Source: Tiliqua scincoides
Taxonomy: Eukaryota; Chordata; Lepidosauria; Squamata; Scincidae
Direction: 5' to 3'
Assembly (NCBI RefSeq): GCF_035046505.1
Contig: NC_089822.1
Span: 216,190,419-216,254,418 of the forward strand
Length of the DNA stretch: 64,000 nucleotides
Below the pieces are notes generated by a model, which saw only the letters and a list, made by a program, of their open reading frames with translations, had not been told where the DNA came from and searched no databases. How positions within the stretch are numbered: the stretch's first letter is position 1; every line of letters begins with the position of its first letter. The position numbers and the translations under genes were made by a program. Positions 11,433 through 22,620 of the stretch are shown here, piece after piece.

Positions 11433-11799
11433 TAACTCTTTTACCTTGAGTTTTGCTAAAGTCAAAGCCTCTGGAATGAGTGAATTTCACTTATTGCTTA
11501 GCCAGAGGGCCTTCAGAATAAGTTTTACGTAGCGCACACAACACAGAAGTAAATGTAATCCAGCTCTGGAAGTGGATTCCACTGTGCAGAGAAAAGCCAG
11601 AAAAGGGGGTGGGGGAGAGGAGATTTCAGCACTGTGAAGGAATGTCTTTTTAGAGAAGGTTGCAATCTGCTTAAGAATATGATCTCCTTGATTATAGGTA
11701 AGGACACTCATGTTGAGTTAAAATACCTTATTACACTGGGTAGAAACTCTCAAGTGCAGGGATGGACTTAGTTTCATCCAGATTTTTATGAGTGCTCAA

Positions 11800-12030
11800 A
11801 AATATGAATGGGGACAGGCATGTTTGTTTTAACCCAGTCATGTATGTAAGTACAGCAGGTGCTGCAATGCACTGTGTAAGTGCCCTTCCTGCTTGCCATC
11901 AGAACCATTCTGGACCAGCCTCCTGTGGCTACACCATCGCCACTGCCCCAATCTTCCCCTTCTTTGTTTTCAGCAAGCAAGAAGATCAGTGAGAAGGGTG
12001 GCAGGCAGGTGGAATAGGCTGTCTGGTGCA
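11800..12030. repeat. Dispersed repeat fragment shared with 22.4 kb
   Basis: GTAAGTACAGCAGGTGCTGC, AATGCACTGTGTAAGTGC and CATCAGAACCATTCTGG are matched by GTAAGTACTGCAGGTGCCGC, AATGTGCTGTGTAAGTGG and TATCAGAGACATTCTGG near 22.38-22.45 kb. The family is unnamed here. Confidence 0.5.
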
Positions 12031-14083
12031 GGGCTCTGTGTTGTCAGTTCGCTACATCCTGAAGACACCACCTCAGTTAGCCTTGTGGCTAGGCTGGCCC
12101 TGTCTCTAATGGGAAATAAGATAGAACTGCTTTTATTTTAAGCACTTTTTATTACTGCTGTTCTGTATACAGTATTTTGGATGCTGGGCTGAATTGTTTT
12201 AAGGTGTAGTTGTGTGCTGTTTAAAATGAATTAGATGGCCCTTGAAGGCCAGTTGTGGTGGAGATTAATAAATAAGCAATGATACAGAAACCAATTATTG
12301 TTTAGGCTTTATAATAACCCTGCACACAATGTTTGGGAATATTCCAGGAACAGAACCCTAATGGATGCTGAGACATGACTGTGTATCATTTCTCAGTTTA
12401 AGCAGGACATTATTTCTTTGTAATTGTCACATTTCTCTTTTGTCCTGAATCATATCGTGCTGATTGCAGAAAAGATCCAAGCAAAACTTATTTAAATTTC
12501 ATTCATTCATTGATAAAACTGATTTTTTTTTTTGGCCTGAGAAAATGTGTAACATATACTATGTGGCCTTTGTACAGAAAAGTTTGGAGACCCCTGGCAC
12601 AGGCAAAGAAGAACAGCTTCGGTGTCTGACTTTCCAATAGTCAGTCGATGTAAGTAGGTACAATTATGTCATGCGCAGACTCACGCACTTTCTTCTCACA
12701 TGCCTATCATTTGCCTGGATCCCCGCAATGCCTTCCCAATATCCCTCCCCAGCTGTAATTCCATGGGTGCCCATTCCTGCTCCTGCCAGCCCATCTGCCC
12801 CCCTTTACCTAGTCAGTGATACATCAGTGTCTCACCTACTACTCTCCTTTCTTCCTCACTTCCTCTTCCACTCCATACCCTGTTTCCTTCCCCGGTTCAG
12901 AGAAATGGAGAACCAGCAGTGGAGACAAGTGGATGGATGGAGGTGAATGCCCTCTGCCTGAAACCACTGCCTGAGTTGGCCTTATGCATGCACTGACCAT
13001 GCACATATTTCTGTATTTTGAACGCAGAGAGATTAATGGACTTTAGACATTCTAAATTGCTTCCAATGTGTTATTTTTCAGATATATTCTGTACCTGCTC
13101 CTCCCATTAAAGTTAATGGGAACTCAGTATGACTGATCCATGATATCTCTGGCCACCTCATTTGTACGGCTGCCTTGGAGAGAATGACTGCTCATAGCAA
13201 GGCTGCTACAAAAAATAAGTTGGAAAATTGATCTGTGGTCAAGATTAAATAATGGAGCTCTTTCCCATAGAAATACAATGTGATTTTTTCTGTCTCATTA
13301 GGCTGCCAATAGTAGGATATCAAATTACATCACCAGAGTTTTCATAAACACCCCAAGGAAGGAAATTGTTTTCTTATGTGCTTGCTTTTAATGATCACTT
13401 TGTATTCCCAGACATTTCATGCGGACAAACGAGTTGTGTTAGTAGGAGACAGTCTCTCGTTGTCATTATTGCTGTGTATGGGCTTTCACTGTGGTGTATG
13501 TGAGGGACATTGACAACCAAGTCCTTACTCAGTGTATGTAGGAGCATAAAAACAACAATACTGCTACTATCAGAGAGCGGCCGGGATTGTTTGGTGCACA
13601 CAGTCCCCCTCATGCATACTTCCAGCCCCGGTGGCATGGTTTGGTTGTACAATGCATACATTTATGCACTGGACAGATCATAACAGCAGTGGTTGGCGCA
13701 GGGATTAGGCCATATGAGCTTGGCACATAGGAAATCTGAGGCCCAATTCACACCATTGCTTTCCTCTACCATTTGGAGCTATTCTTGCACAGGGCAATGG
13801 TGTGGTACAAGGATTCTGCTGTAGGAACTCCTGTGACTGAGGCTGTGGGCTGCACCTGTGTGCAAATTGGTTCACAACAGAGCATTTCCCCATCCAATTT
13901 CAAGCAGGTGCATAGCCCAGGATGGGTCATGGCTGGTCAAGTACAGCACAGGAGAAAATGACCGCATGTCCCTGCTAAACTTCTTTCTTCGTCAGAGAGC
14001 TCCCTTGCAAATCCTGTAAGACTGGTAAATGTTATGTGCAGTGATGTTATCATCAGTACATACTCTGCTTTACAGACTAAGAG
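12031..14083. other. Unassigned stretch with one hAT end
   Basis: Mostly AT-rich without coding signal. AAAAGTTTGGAGACCCCTG ending near 12598 is a hAT 3' terminus (CAGGGGTCTCCAAACTTTT in reverse), whose 5' end I could not place. Confidence 0.45.
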
Positions 14084-14462
14084 CCCAGTCCTATCATCTG
14101 GACCTCACTGGCAGAATGCGCATGCAGATGCCTTTGCAGCCAGTGAGTGCAAAGGGCCACCAGCACAGTCACTGGTTGCTGCGCATGAGGGCTGGCAGCA
14201 AGACTTCCATCTGCTAGTGCAAGGTGAGTGGGGTCGGTGGTAGGAGGGAGAGGGAGGATGGGAAGCATTTCTGAGCAAGAAGTGTGGAGGAAGCAAGGCC
14301 ACAGTGGAGATGGGAGAAGTGGATCTGGCAGCAATGGTGCATGCTGGATCTTAACCCCTCCTTTTCAAACATCCCCCCACCCCTTTCCTTGGACATATGC
14401 CACCAAACTAGGTGGCATAGGTCCAGGGAGATTGTTTGACACTGGGGGACCTAGAGCATAAT
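14084..14462. mobile_element. GC-rich inverted-repeat element, 500-bp class, partial
   Basis: It begins GAGCCCAGTCCTATCATCTG and holds the purine-rich and pyrimidine-rich middle typical of the class (GGGAGAGGGAGGATGGGAAG, then CACCCCTTTCC). The right terminus is degraded. Confidence 0.45.
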
Positions 14463-14509
14463 TTTTTTAATTTAGCTGCTATTGGCTTTCCAATCCCTCC
14501 CCTCACCAC

Positions 14510-14528
14510 CACCACCACCACCACCACA
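14510..14528. repeat. (CCA)n tract
   Basis: A short CCA trinucleotide run. Confidence 0.9.
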
Positions 14529-14855
14529 TGATGCAGCCTGGCCTTTTGGGCACATATGCATCAGAGCTGGTGGCAGGGGATAGGCAAGACTGAGGCAAAA
14601 AGTTAGATTTTGCCCTACAGAGATTGCAGTCTAAGTTTTGGTTGAGAGAATGGATGGAAGTGAGGGAGAGGAAAAGGATAACAGCAACAGGTTGACTATA
14701 ACAGGTATAATCTTCCCAGTGGGAATGTGCACAGTAAGGAGTGAATGAAGAAGACCATGCTCTTTTACACTTTTATCTGACTGCTGTTTTTAAGATGTGT
14801 TTTGCAAATATGTTTTTATCTTGTTTTCAAATTACATTTTTAATTACTGTTTTTA

Positions 14856-14909
14856 ACCATTGTTGTAAGCCGCCTTGGGTCCCTGCAGGAAGAAAGCCAG
14901 GATATAAAT

Positions 14910-14940
<31 letters not shown>
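14856..14940 (+). mobile_element. Retroposon tail with (AAT)n
   Basis: GTTGTAAGCCGCCTTGGGTC followed by GATATAAATAGTTAATAAT and an AAT microsatellite. I know this GCCGCC...GATATAAAT...(AAT)n arrangement as a common 3' end of lizard retroposons, but cannot name the family. Confidence 0.5.
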
Positions 14941-14989
14941 GCAAAGGGACACTATTGTTTTGCCAGATTCCCAGTCCAAACTTCACTTA

Positions 14990-15167
14990 GGACCAAATCC
15001 TAACCAACTTTCCCACACTGGCATAGCTGTGCCAATGGGATATGTGCTGCATGCTGCAGTTGGGTGGCACTCACATAGGCCTCCTCAGAGAAGGGAACAC
15101 TTGTTCTCTTACCTTGGAGCTGCATTGCCCTTATGTCAGTGCTGGAAAGTGGGTTAGGATTGCACCC
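14990..15167. mobile_element. Short inverted-repeat element, 180-bp class, TTA duplication
   Basis: It starts GGACCAAATCCTAACCAAC and ends GGGTTAGGATTGCACCC, with TTA on each side (14987-14989 and 15168-15170). The body contains GCATAGCTGTGCCAATGGGA and AGGCCTCCTCAGAGAAGGGA, shared with copies at 17.8, 40.1, 46.8 and 60.4 kb. Confidence 0.82.
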
Positions 15168-15504
15168 TTAGAGAATTATGCCCATTTTGAGCTAATTGGC
15201 TCCCCTTCTTTCCCCAACAATGACCCTAGTTCTGCCCTGCAGCACTGCTGGACCCCACCACCTGGGGCAGCTTGCCTGTTCAACCTGCAGAGGTCCTTCT
15301 TCCTCCTCTCTCCTGCCAGCAGCTTCTCTAGTCACTACAGCAACACCTTGGTCCTCAGCAGGTCTTGGACATGGCAGCCACACTCCAGCAGTCCATTCAC
15401 CATCTGTCCTTTAGTCAGGTAGTCCATCAGCAGTTCCAGTACTCCATCAGCCATTAATTCCTCAGTTCAGTTTGTTTCCTCCTTCTACTACCCACCAAAC
15501 TCTC

Positions 15505-17348
15505 CCTTAATCATCCCATTTATAAGAAAGGAGGTCATGAAATTCCCTCAAATTACAGGCCTATTAGCCTGCTAAATGTTATTAGCAAACTCTATGCTTT
15601 ACATCTAAGAGATAAGCTATTAGCCTGGATGGAATCTCAAGACATTATAGCTGATATTCAGGCAGCCTTTTGCCCTGGAAGATCACCCCTTGATCAGACT
15701 TTGGTGCTGCAATTCCTTGTCGAGAAACATCTGGCCACTAGGGCTCTAGACTTTTTGCAGCCTTTGTTGATTTTAAGGCTGCTTTTGACCTAATCCCTAG
15801 ATCAAGGCTATGGGATAAGTTTGCAGCTTCATCTATTGATCGTCGTTTATTGTTGCTTATGGTTAGCTTATATAGCAACTCGGGCATAAGGATTAGGTGT
15901 TCATCTAGAGGTCATTTAACGAAACCAATTTTTGTTAATAAAGGGGTCAGACAGGGCTGTGTTCTTGCCCCCCTTTTATTTAATTTTTATATAAATTCAC
16001 TGATTACCTCCTTTGATGATCTGGCTTTACATCCTCCAAAGCTTGCTGATCGTCACGTCCCTGTTCTAGCATATGCTGACGATGTACTTATATTATCGAG
16101 AACACAGGTCAGCATGAGGAGGGCCCTTCGCCATTTAGCCCTGATTAGCTCACAGGAGAAATTGATCATTAATTCTGATAAAACAAAGGTGTTGGTTTTT
16201 GCCAGACACTATAAGGCCCATCGATGGCTCCTAAATGGGAAACCCATCGAGCAGGTTAAATTAATAAAATACCTGGGGGTGATTTTTCACTATCAAGGTG
16301 GCCGTTTGGCCCATAAAAACTATGTCGGTCAATCAGCACAGAAAACATCTGGTGCCATTTATCGTTTTTATTCATCCAAAGGCGCCAAATTTCTCCCTGC
16401 GGCTCTAAGGCTGCATAATGCTAAAACTAGGGCTCAATTGCTTTATGGTTCTGAGATCGCCCCATATCTAAACACCAGGTCTTTAGAGGTGATCCAGACC
16501 AAATTTTTGCGTCAACTGATGTATGTCCCCCGATGTGTGCCGAATACTGTGGTTAGGCTGGAATCTGGTACCCCAAGTATAGAGATGTCGATGTGGCTAA
16601 ATGCCTTGCATTATTTCTTGAAGATTCTCTTGAGACAGGGTAATTTTACTCATTTGATCTTTTTGGATCCCTTTATAGGCTCCTGGGAAAAGAGGTGCCT
16701 GGATTACTTTAATTTTTGCGATCTTTCCCCTGAGTCTTTAACGATGATGAGCCTGGGAGACGCAAAAGAAATTTTGCGTCAGAGGTTGGTGGATCTTGAA
16801 ATGAGATCTGCGAGAGCCAGACTTTCAACATATGTTTTTCTTGGGGATCAAGCTCTTACGCTTTCTCCTGCCAGGTATTTTTATAACATTCCAAAATTCA
16901 GGATTGCTTTTACTAAAGCCAGGTGCAATGCACTCCTATCAGCAGTTCTTTTGGGGCGTTACGCAAAGCGTCCTTATTCAGAGAGACTGTTCCCCTGCCA
17001 TAATAATGTGGTGGAGACAACTGCCCACATTATTCTGCAATGTCCAAATTATGATGATTTGCGATATAAATTTATTTCCCCGGTTTTTGGCGCTGTAACG
17101 GGAATGCAGGTGGAGGAGCAGCTTGCCTTTCTGCTGTCTGATGTAAATCCTGATATATCGCTCAGGGTGGCCCGTTTCTGCCATGCTGCACAGTTGATAA
17201 GAAAGAAAATTGAGAGTATAAATTGATGATTTTATGATTTTATATATGTGTAAAGGGATGTTGGTTTTAATTTTGTGTATTTTGTTGTGTTGTTTTGTGA
17301 CTAGCTGGTCGGATGACCGTTAATAAAGTATCTATCTATCATCTATCC
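15505..17348 (+). mobile_element. 5'-truncated I/Ingi-like (Vingi-type) LINE
   Basis: The element starts inside the reverse transcriptase, runs through its C-terminal Cys-His segment, a 3' UTR of about 100 bp and an AATAAAG, and ends in a short (TATC)n tail. The endonuclease part is missing, as expected from 5' truncation on insertion. The clade call rests on the reverse transcriptase style and on the C-terminal C-x12-H-x4-C segment. Other non-LTR clades with such a finger remain possible. Confidence 0.8.
15518..17229 (+). pseudogene. LINE reverse transcriptase, one frameshift
   Basis: The early part reads IYKKGGHEIPSNYRPISLLN and FCPGRSPLDQTLVLQFLVEK (fingers region). After a one-base loss in the T run at 15752-15756 the frame continues as FAAFVDFKAAFDLIP, which holds the first catalytic Asp of motif A. 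From 15850 the frame is open for 458 codons, with VNKGVRQGCVLAPLLFNFY (motif B), LAYADDVLIL (YADD catalytic pair), INSDKTKVLVF, KYLGVIFHYQGG and, near the end, CHNNVVETTAHIILQC. The protein would copy its own RNA at a nicked target. The conserved motifs and single break suggest a fairly recent insertion. Confidence 0.88.
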
Positions 17349-17742
17349 CTTCATCAGGTGCTGCTTTTATCCCTTAATGACCTGGTTGCCCCTAGTGGCC
17401 GCAGCTGTACAGCATACCCACTGCCAGTTAGAGCCCTGGAATTAACCCTATGCTTGCCTACCTGAGCATGGGGCCACTGTTGACACCACACCCTATCTCC
17501 TCGAGAGATCTTGCGCATTTCCATTACAAGGGGATAGCAACTGTACTAGGCAACAAGTTTTATAGGGGCAACCAGCTGAGCTTGACACCAGTGGCCAAAA
17601 TTGTGAAAACCTTGGTTACCATCATGTTACCTTGGTTACAAATAATACCATCATGTTTTATATCATTGGAAAGGCAATTTAATGCTGAATGCAATGAAAC
17701 AAACCATGCTGGAATGCAGTATTCTATCTAAAGTTATGGCCA

Positions 17743-17744
<2 letters not shown>
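17349..17744. other. Flank of the LINE insertion, unassigned
   Basis: It begins CATCAGGTGCTGCTTTTATC and CCCTTAATGACCTGGTTGCC. Together with 15195-15500 it may be the two halves of an older element interrupted by the LINE, but I could not name it. Confidence 0.3.
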
Positions 17745-17783
<39 letters not shown>

Positions 17784-17823
17784 CCTACCTACCTACCTAC
17801 CTACCTACCTACCTACCTACCTA
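17745..17823. repeat. Compound (TATC)n-(TACC)n microsatellite
   Basis: About ten TATC units pass directly into about eleven TACC units, a C-for-T variant block. Confidence 0.97.
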
Positions 17824-17827
17824 CTCA

Positions 17828-18028
17828 GGGCACAATCCTAACCTCTTATGTCAGTGGTTTCTAGCACCAACATAAGGGCAATGCAGCTCTGAGGTAAGGG
17901 AACAAACATTCCCTTACCTTGAGGAGGCCTCCGTGAGTGACACCCAACTGCAGGATGCAGCACACGTCCCATTGGCACCCCTATGCCAGTGCTGGAAAGT
18001 ACTGACATAAGGGGTTAGGATTGCACCC
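17828..18028. mobile_element. Short inverted-repeat element, 180-bp class, TCA duplication
   Basis: GGGCACAATCCTAACCTCTT at the left and GGGGTTAGGATTGCACCC at the right, between TCA (17825-17827) and TCA (18029-18031). The terminal inverted match extends inward through TTATGTCAGTG and CACTGACATAA-type bases. It is reversed relative to the 14990 copy. Confidence 0.88.
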
Positions 18029-18039
18029 TCAATAAATTA

Positions 18040-18231
18040 AATTTGATTTTGCCATGGAGGAGGCGGGCTACAACATCTTTGATGTGGGTAGCAGCTGCCA
18101 TAGCTATGTCACTGCCCCATTTTTCACTTTTTTAAAGTCTGGGTGTGACATCACTTCTGGAAGTGATGTCACTTCTGGGGCATCATTTTGTACTCGGCAC
18201 CAGGCTATACTTTCATTAGCTACACCACTGC
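18040..18231. mobile_element. Fragment of a CAGTGGTGTAGC-ended element
   Basis: It ends in TTAGCTACACCACTG, the reverse of CAGTGGTGTAGCTAA, a hAT-like terminus. GACATCACTTCTGGAAGTGA near 18149 forms a small palindrome. Confidence 0.45.
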
Positions 18232-20204
18232 TTTTAGCCTGGATAAATGTCACTCTGTAGTGGTAGCCATATCAGTATTCAGCCTTCTGAATGATGAGCC
18301 TGTGGTCTTGGATAATTAAGGATTTTTCTTCTCAGCAAATGAGTGCTGGGATTTTCTGGAACTCCCTCAGATCAAGCTGTTGGTAAATGTAATGCAAAGC
18401 AAATACAAAGATAATACTAGAAATGATATTTAAGGACACTGTGCCTTTCAAGGACTGAGCCTTTCAAAGACTGCTAGTTTTTGATTACTGATTATAAATA
18501 GATGAAGTCACAATTGAGTGACTTGGGTTAGAAGATGGAGTAAAACAGCATGAAACTTTGTAGATGTCTATAACATTTGGCATTCTATTATCAGACACTT
18601 GGAAGGAGCCAGTCAGTTGCAACAGGCTACAAAATGCAATTTCTCTGTCTTCCTCTGCAGTATGTAACAGCATCCACAAATCAGGGCTCACCCACCATCA
18701 GCCATGGGGATTTTTGTAGGCAGCCCCATGCGCTCCCTATAGAGAGGGAACTGTGGGTGTTCTTGACTATACAAATGAAACCATTTGCAGAGAAAGGCTG
18801 TGCTAGCAGCAGCCTGACAAGAGGAGATCATTCTGTAAGGTCCCCTCATCTTGCTGCTTCCTTCTGTGGTTTCCTTATCTATATTTAGAAAGTCTCAAGA
18901 TGGAACAAACTGTCTTCTGGAGGGATTAATTAGGCAATGGAAAATGATTTCTGTGGAAATCTGTGGAAAGTGATTTCTGTTAACGCTATAGCAGAGGAAG
19001 CTAATGGTGGCCTTCAACCATCAAAAAGGCTGAGTTGATGATGCTGTGGACTTGACAAAGGCTACCTAAGCATAAAGCAGCCTCTGTGGAAATGCTATTC
19101 ATGCACTGGAAAGAAAGCCATTCATTGCACATTCCTGGTTGGGGGGGGGGGAGTTTTAGTACTTCCTCTTAAATTCAGTTTCCTTATTTTTATTCTACAT
19201 GAGTAATGGACTGAATGGGTCAGAACACTTTTTCTAGATATGGTGCAGATTTGCAGAAATCCTCAGATGTTCAGTTTTGGTTCCAGACAACCAAAACCTA
19301 AACTATTTGCTGAGAATTTCTGAATGGGAAAGAATGTTAAAAAGGTGGCTACAGCATTCTTACAGGGCATCCTGTGGCAGAGGCCTGTGATGTGAGCACC
19401 GATTAGCCCCCACTCACCTGTACCCAGACATTCATGCACCGCCACATCATGCATTCAGCTCACCACCCTCAGAACAACAAAGGCATCTCATGTTTGGCTC
19501 CCCAGGGGGCAGTCCCCAACTCATTCTGGGCTTCTGCAGAAACCAGGTGTAGGAGAGAGGAAATGGCTCATATGCTTTCGGCCATTACTAGTGGTTGCAC
19601 CTACCATAGTTTTGCAGTGGAACTAACAATCCCGTTTTCATCCTCCAGCTGCTGAGGACTCTGCCAAACCCACATATTTGAGCTTGTTGGGGACAGAATT
19701 AAGGAGGGAGGATGTAGTTTTCTTGATTCACAGACTGCAGGCAGCAGGGATTCCTAGGGAGACACTGCAGACATTTGGCAATGCCTCAGAAGGGTAGCTT
19801 ATTGGATTCAAAAGTTCTTCAAGAGATCTAGACACAATTAGGCCCTTCCAGCTCAAAGAATGCTAGGCCATCACCAATCAGTCGATCTCCCATAAGCACT
19901 ACAACGTACAGTTGGTTCAAGACACTGTACTTAAGGCAAGAGTGTCTGAAGAACTTTGTACCAATAGAAAAATTAAAATAAAGGATAGATTTTGCCAGGT
20001 GGGGTAACCCAATGTTTCCCCTTGCTTTCATACAACTTCCAACAGGTTATTTTTCAACAAGTTATTTAGCATCTATGTGATGGCTCCATTGCACCTCCAC
20101 AAATGTTTTATCCATTTGTGTGCAATGGAGTGCAATGGTTTCATAGCAAATGGTTTGAGGGGTGAAGCTGGGTTCCTGCACAGATGAAGGTTCACAGAAT
20201 TGCT
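18232..20204. other. Unassigned intergenic stretch
   Basis: No element or exon recognised. There is a G homopolymer near 19141-19150. Confidence 0.5.
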
Positions 20205-20340
20205 AGTGTAAACTGGTTAGGAACAGAGCAAACTGCCTTAATATGGAGTCAGATCCTCGGTCAATCTAGCTCTGTATTGTTGACACTAACTGGCAGCAGG
20301 TTTCCAGGGTCTCAGGCAAAGATCTTTATCTGCTCTACTT
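20205..20340 (-). mobile_element. tRNA-derived squamate SINE, 3' part
   Basis: On the minus strand it reads GATCTTTGCCTGAGACCCTG, GAAACCTGCTGCCAGTTAG, CTAGATTGACCGAGGATCTG and ACTCCATATTAAGGCAGTTT. This is the body and tail of the SINE whose tRNA head is present at 30.64 kb. Confidence 0.7.
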
Positions 20341-20576
20341 CATTCACCTCATGTGCAAAACGCATAAGCACTGTGCTGGCCTCACTTCATTCCCCCATTC
20401 CATAGAGTTGCCCCTGCTCCCAATGCATGCACAGTTTCTTTTCTTCCCACCAGGCCAGCACCACATTGGCCTCTGGGGAAGCAAGGGAGGCAATCTAACT
20501 GGGAATGTTCCCAGGGCCCTAGAGAAAGTCTTTTGGCTGTTGCAGGACATGCAGCAGTCTAAAAGGTATATGATTA

Positions 20577-20666
20577 ATGCTGCAGTTCTATACACACTTT
20601 CCTGAGAGTAAGTCCCATTGAAGACAATGGGACAACTATTTCTAAGTAGATACACATAGGATTGTG
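20577..20666. mobile_element. Short inverted-repeat element, 90-bp class
   Basis: TGCTGCAGTTCTATACACAC, then CTGAGAGTAAGTCCCATTGA, and the end ATAGGATTGTGCA. Flanks are TAA on the left and TAG on the right. The halves are complementary around CCCATTGAAGACAATGGG. Confidence 0.78.
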
Positions 20667-21084
20667 CATAGTTAGGAAATCAACTGAAAGTCCTGTGACA
20701 GCCAATTGTTGCCCAACATGCGTCGGTATGTGGTTCTGGGTGTACACTACATGACCCAGGCCAGACTTGTATGGTCCTTAACAGGACTGACACCAAGGGA
20801 ACATCAGACTCACAAACACCTGGCAAAATCTGAAACTTTGGTTCTTTGGAGCAACTTCTCTCTCTGACTTGGAAAATTCCATGAGCTGCTGTCCTGCTCT
20901 GACCTGCAAACACTGTCACATAGGGTGTTTTATGATAGTCTAAACTCAATGTGATTAGGGCCTGTGTCACACTGGTCAGACCTGCTTTTTCTAGAAAGGG
21001 GCACAGTTAGTATCCCATCCAATGCAGCTCCGGGAGTGTCTCCAAAATGTGAACCTGTTCTTTGAGAGGCAGTGTATGCAGGCT

Positions 21085-22060
21085 GTATGCAAAAGTCAAG
21101 ATCAGTTCTTCTACTTACCAGTTGTCTGGTTTAAGCTTCAGCATGTTTGCCCATATCCAGTCTGCCACTGAAGCCATACACTGATTCAGGGCCTTCATTG
21201 CTTTCCCAACTTATAATGAAAATGAAAGGTCAAGATGGGTATCATCCACATATTGATGAGACCAGAGCCCCAACCTCTAGACAACCCAGCAGTTTTATGT
21301 AGATTCTGGAAAGCGTAAGAGAAGATGGAATCCTGTTGGATATCCTAGTCCAAAGGCTAAGACATACAGTCTCTCAGCACCACCTTCTGGGATATATCCT
21401 ACAGGTTGGACACTGCAACATGCTGCCTCCAAATCTGATCTCATGAAGGCGATCCATTGAAGGATACTATGGTCAATGGCATCAAAAGCCATTGGGGTGT
21501 CCAGTAGAACCAACAGGGATGAACTCCCCCTGTCCAGATTCTAGTGGTAGGTCACCAATCAAACAACTAAAGTAGTTTCCATCCCAAAAACTGGCCTGAA
21601 CCCAGACAAATAAGTATCAGGATAATCAATCAGGGTCACCACTAAGCATTTGAGTACTTTGTCCTAAAAAGAAAGAAAAGAAACTGATCCTTCATTTTCT
21701 GGGTCAGCAGAAGTCACCAAAGGCTTTTAGAGTCGAGTTCTTACCACTGCTTAGTCTTCCAAGACTGATGGTTGCCAATGAGATTTCTTCAACAGAGCTG
21801 GTTCCATGCCATCCTTTAATGAAGTATTGATAGGCTCAGCCACCCAGCTGGCCAATTCTGGCTCCTTAAGTAGTCAGGGAGGGCAGAGATTGAGAGGGCA
21901 AGTGATCAACCTTCCAAGCAACCTGTCCCTATCAGGCAAGACAAGTAGAAAGTCACCCAAAATAACAGGTCAAGGAAGTGTCACAGGCACATCATCAAGA
22001 CTTACTCTCAGTGTGAAATCCACGTGAGAAAGGATATGAGTTTCAGCAAAGCATCATGTA
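21085..22060 (-). mobile_element. CR1/L2-group LINE reverse transcriptase fossil
   Basis: Minus-strand translation gives MVLLDTPMAFDAIDHSILQ (motif A style LLD...AFDxIDH, 21513-21457), and further along HQYVDDTHLDLSF (catalytic YVDD) and LNQCMASVADW with LKLKPDNW near 21.1-21.2 kb. These are in the order found in CR1/L2-group reverse transcriptases. Several frame breaks and a diverged sequence mark it as old. Neither the endonuclease nor a 3' end is evident. Confidence 0.75.
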
Positions 22061-22164
22061 AACATGATACAGTGGGTCAACCAACAATTCCTCTACATGT
22101 TTAAATCTGCTGGACAGCTTTGTGCTGATGCAATGGTGGTGGGGAAGTATACTGTTTCACTGCC

Positions 22165-22303
22165 ATCACTACATGCCCGATCTCGTCTGATCTCGGAAGC
22201 TAAGCAGGGTCAGGCCTGGTTAGTAGTTGGATGGGAGACCGCTTGGGAATACCGGGTGCTGTAGGCTAATACCATAGTCTTTCAAGACTGAAGGTTGCCA
22301 ACC
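22165..22303 (+). mobile_element. 5S-rRNA-derived SINE
   Basis: It carries the 5S body from ATGCCCGATCTCGTCTGATC through GGAAGCTAAGCAGGGTCAGG and GATGGGAGACCGCTTGGGAA to ACCGGGTGCTGTAGGCT. It then continues into AATACCATAGTCTTTCAAGA and CTGAAGGTTGCCAACCAC, the same tail as the minus-strand copy at 8.4 kb. The first 20 or so bases of 5S are degraded. Confidence 0.83.
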
Positions 22304-22349
22304 ACTACCAGGGAATAGCCTGTTAACATGAGCCCTAGCCTGTGCTTGG

Positions 22350-22620
22350 TCCAGTAGCATAGCTAGAGGGAGGCAAAATGGTAAGTACTGCAGGTGCCGC
22401 AATGTGCTGTGTAAGTGGCCCATCCTACTCACTATCAGAGACATTCTGGGCAGTGACGGCAACACAAAGCTGTGCTACCGGCTCAGTCAAACTTGTCACA
22501 AGTCTTCCTCCGTCATTGCTCCTGCTATCATCCCATCTGTTCCATTGCTCTAGGAGTACAGGCTCTACATGAAGAGAAAGAGCACTTGGAGCAATTGTGT
22601 CACCGCCCAGTCTTTCTCCC
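22350..22620. repeat. Dispersed repeat fragment shared with 11.8 kb
   Basis: It begins CCAGTAGCATAGCTAGAGGG, a variant of the CAGTGGTGTAGCTA-type end, and continues with the segment matched near 11.85 kb. The right end is not defined. Confidence 0.45.

Noticed and set aside
17745-17823. CRISPR-like or satellite array
   Set aside because: It is a plain tetranucleotide microsatellite with no spacers.
22165-22266. Functional 5S rRNA gene
   Set aside because: The head is degraded, there is no T-run terminator after the 5S end, and a SINE tail follows. The same holds for the minus-strand copy at 8.4 kb.
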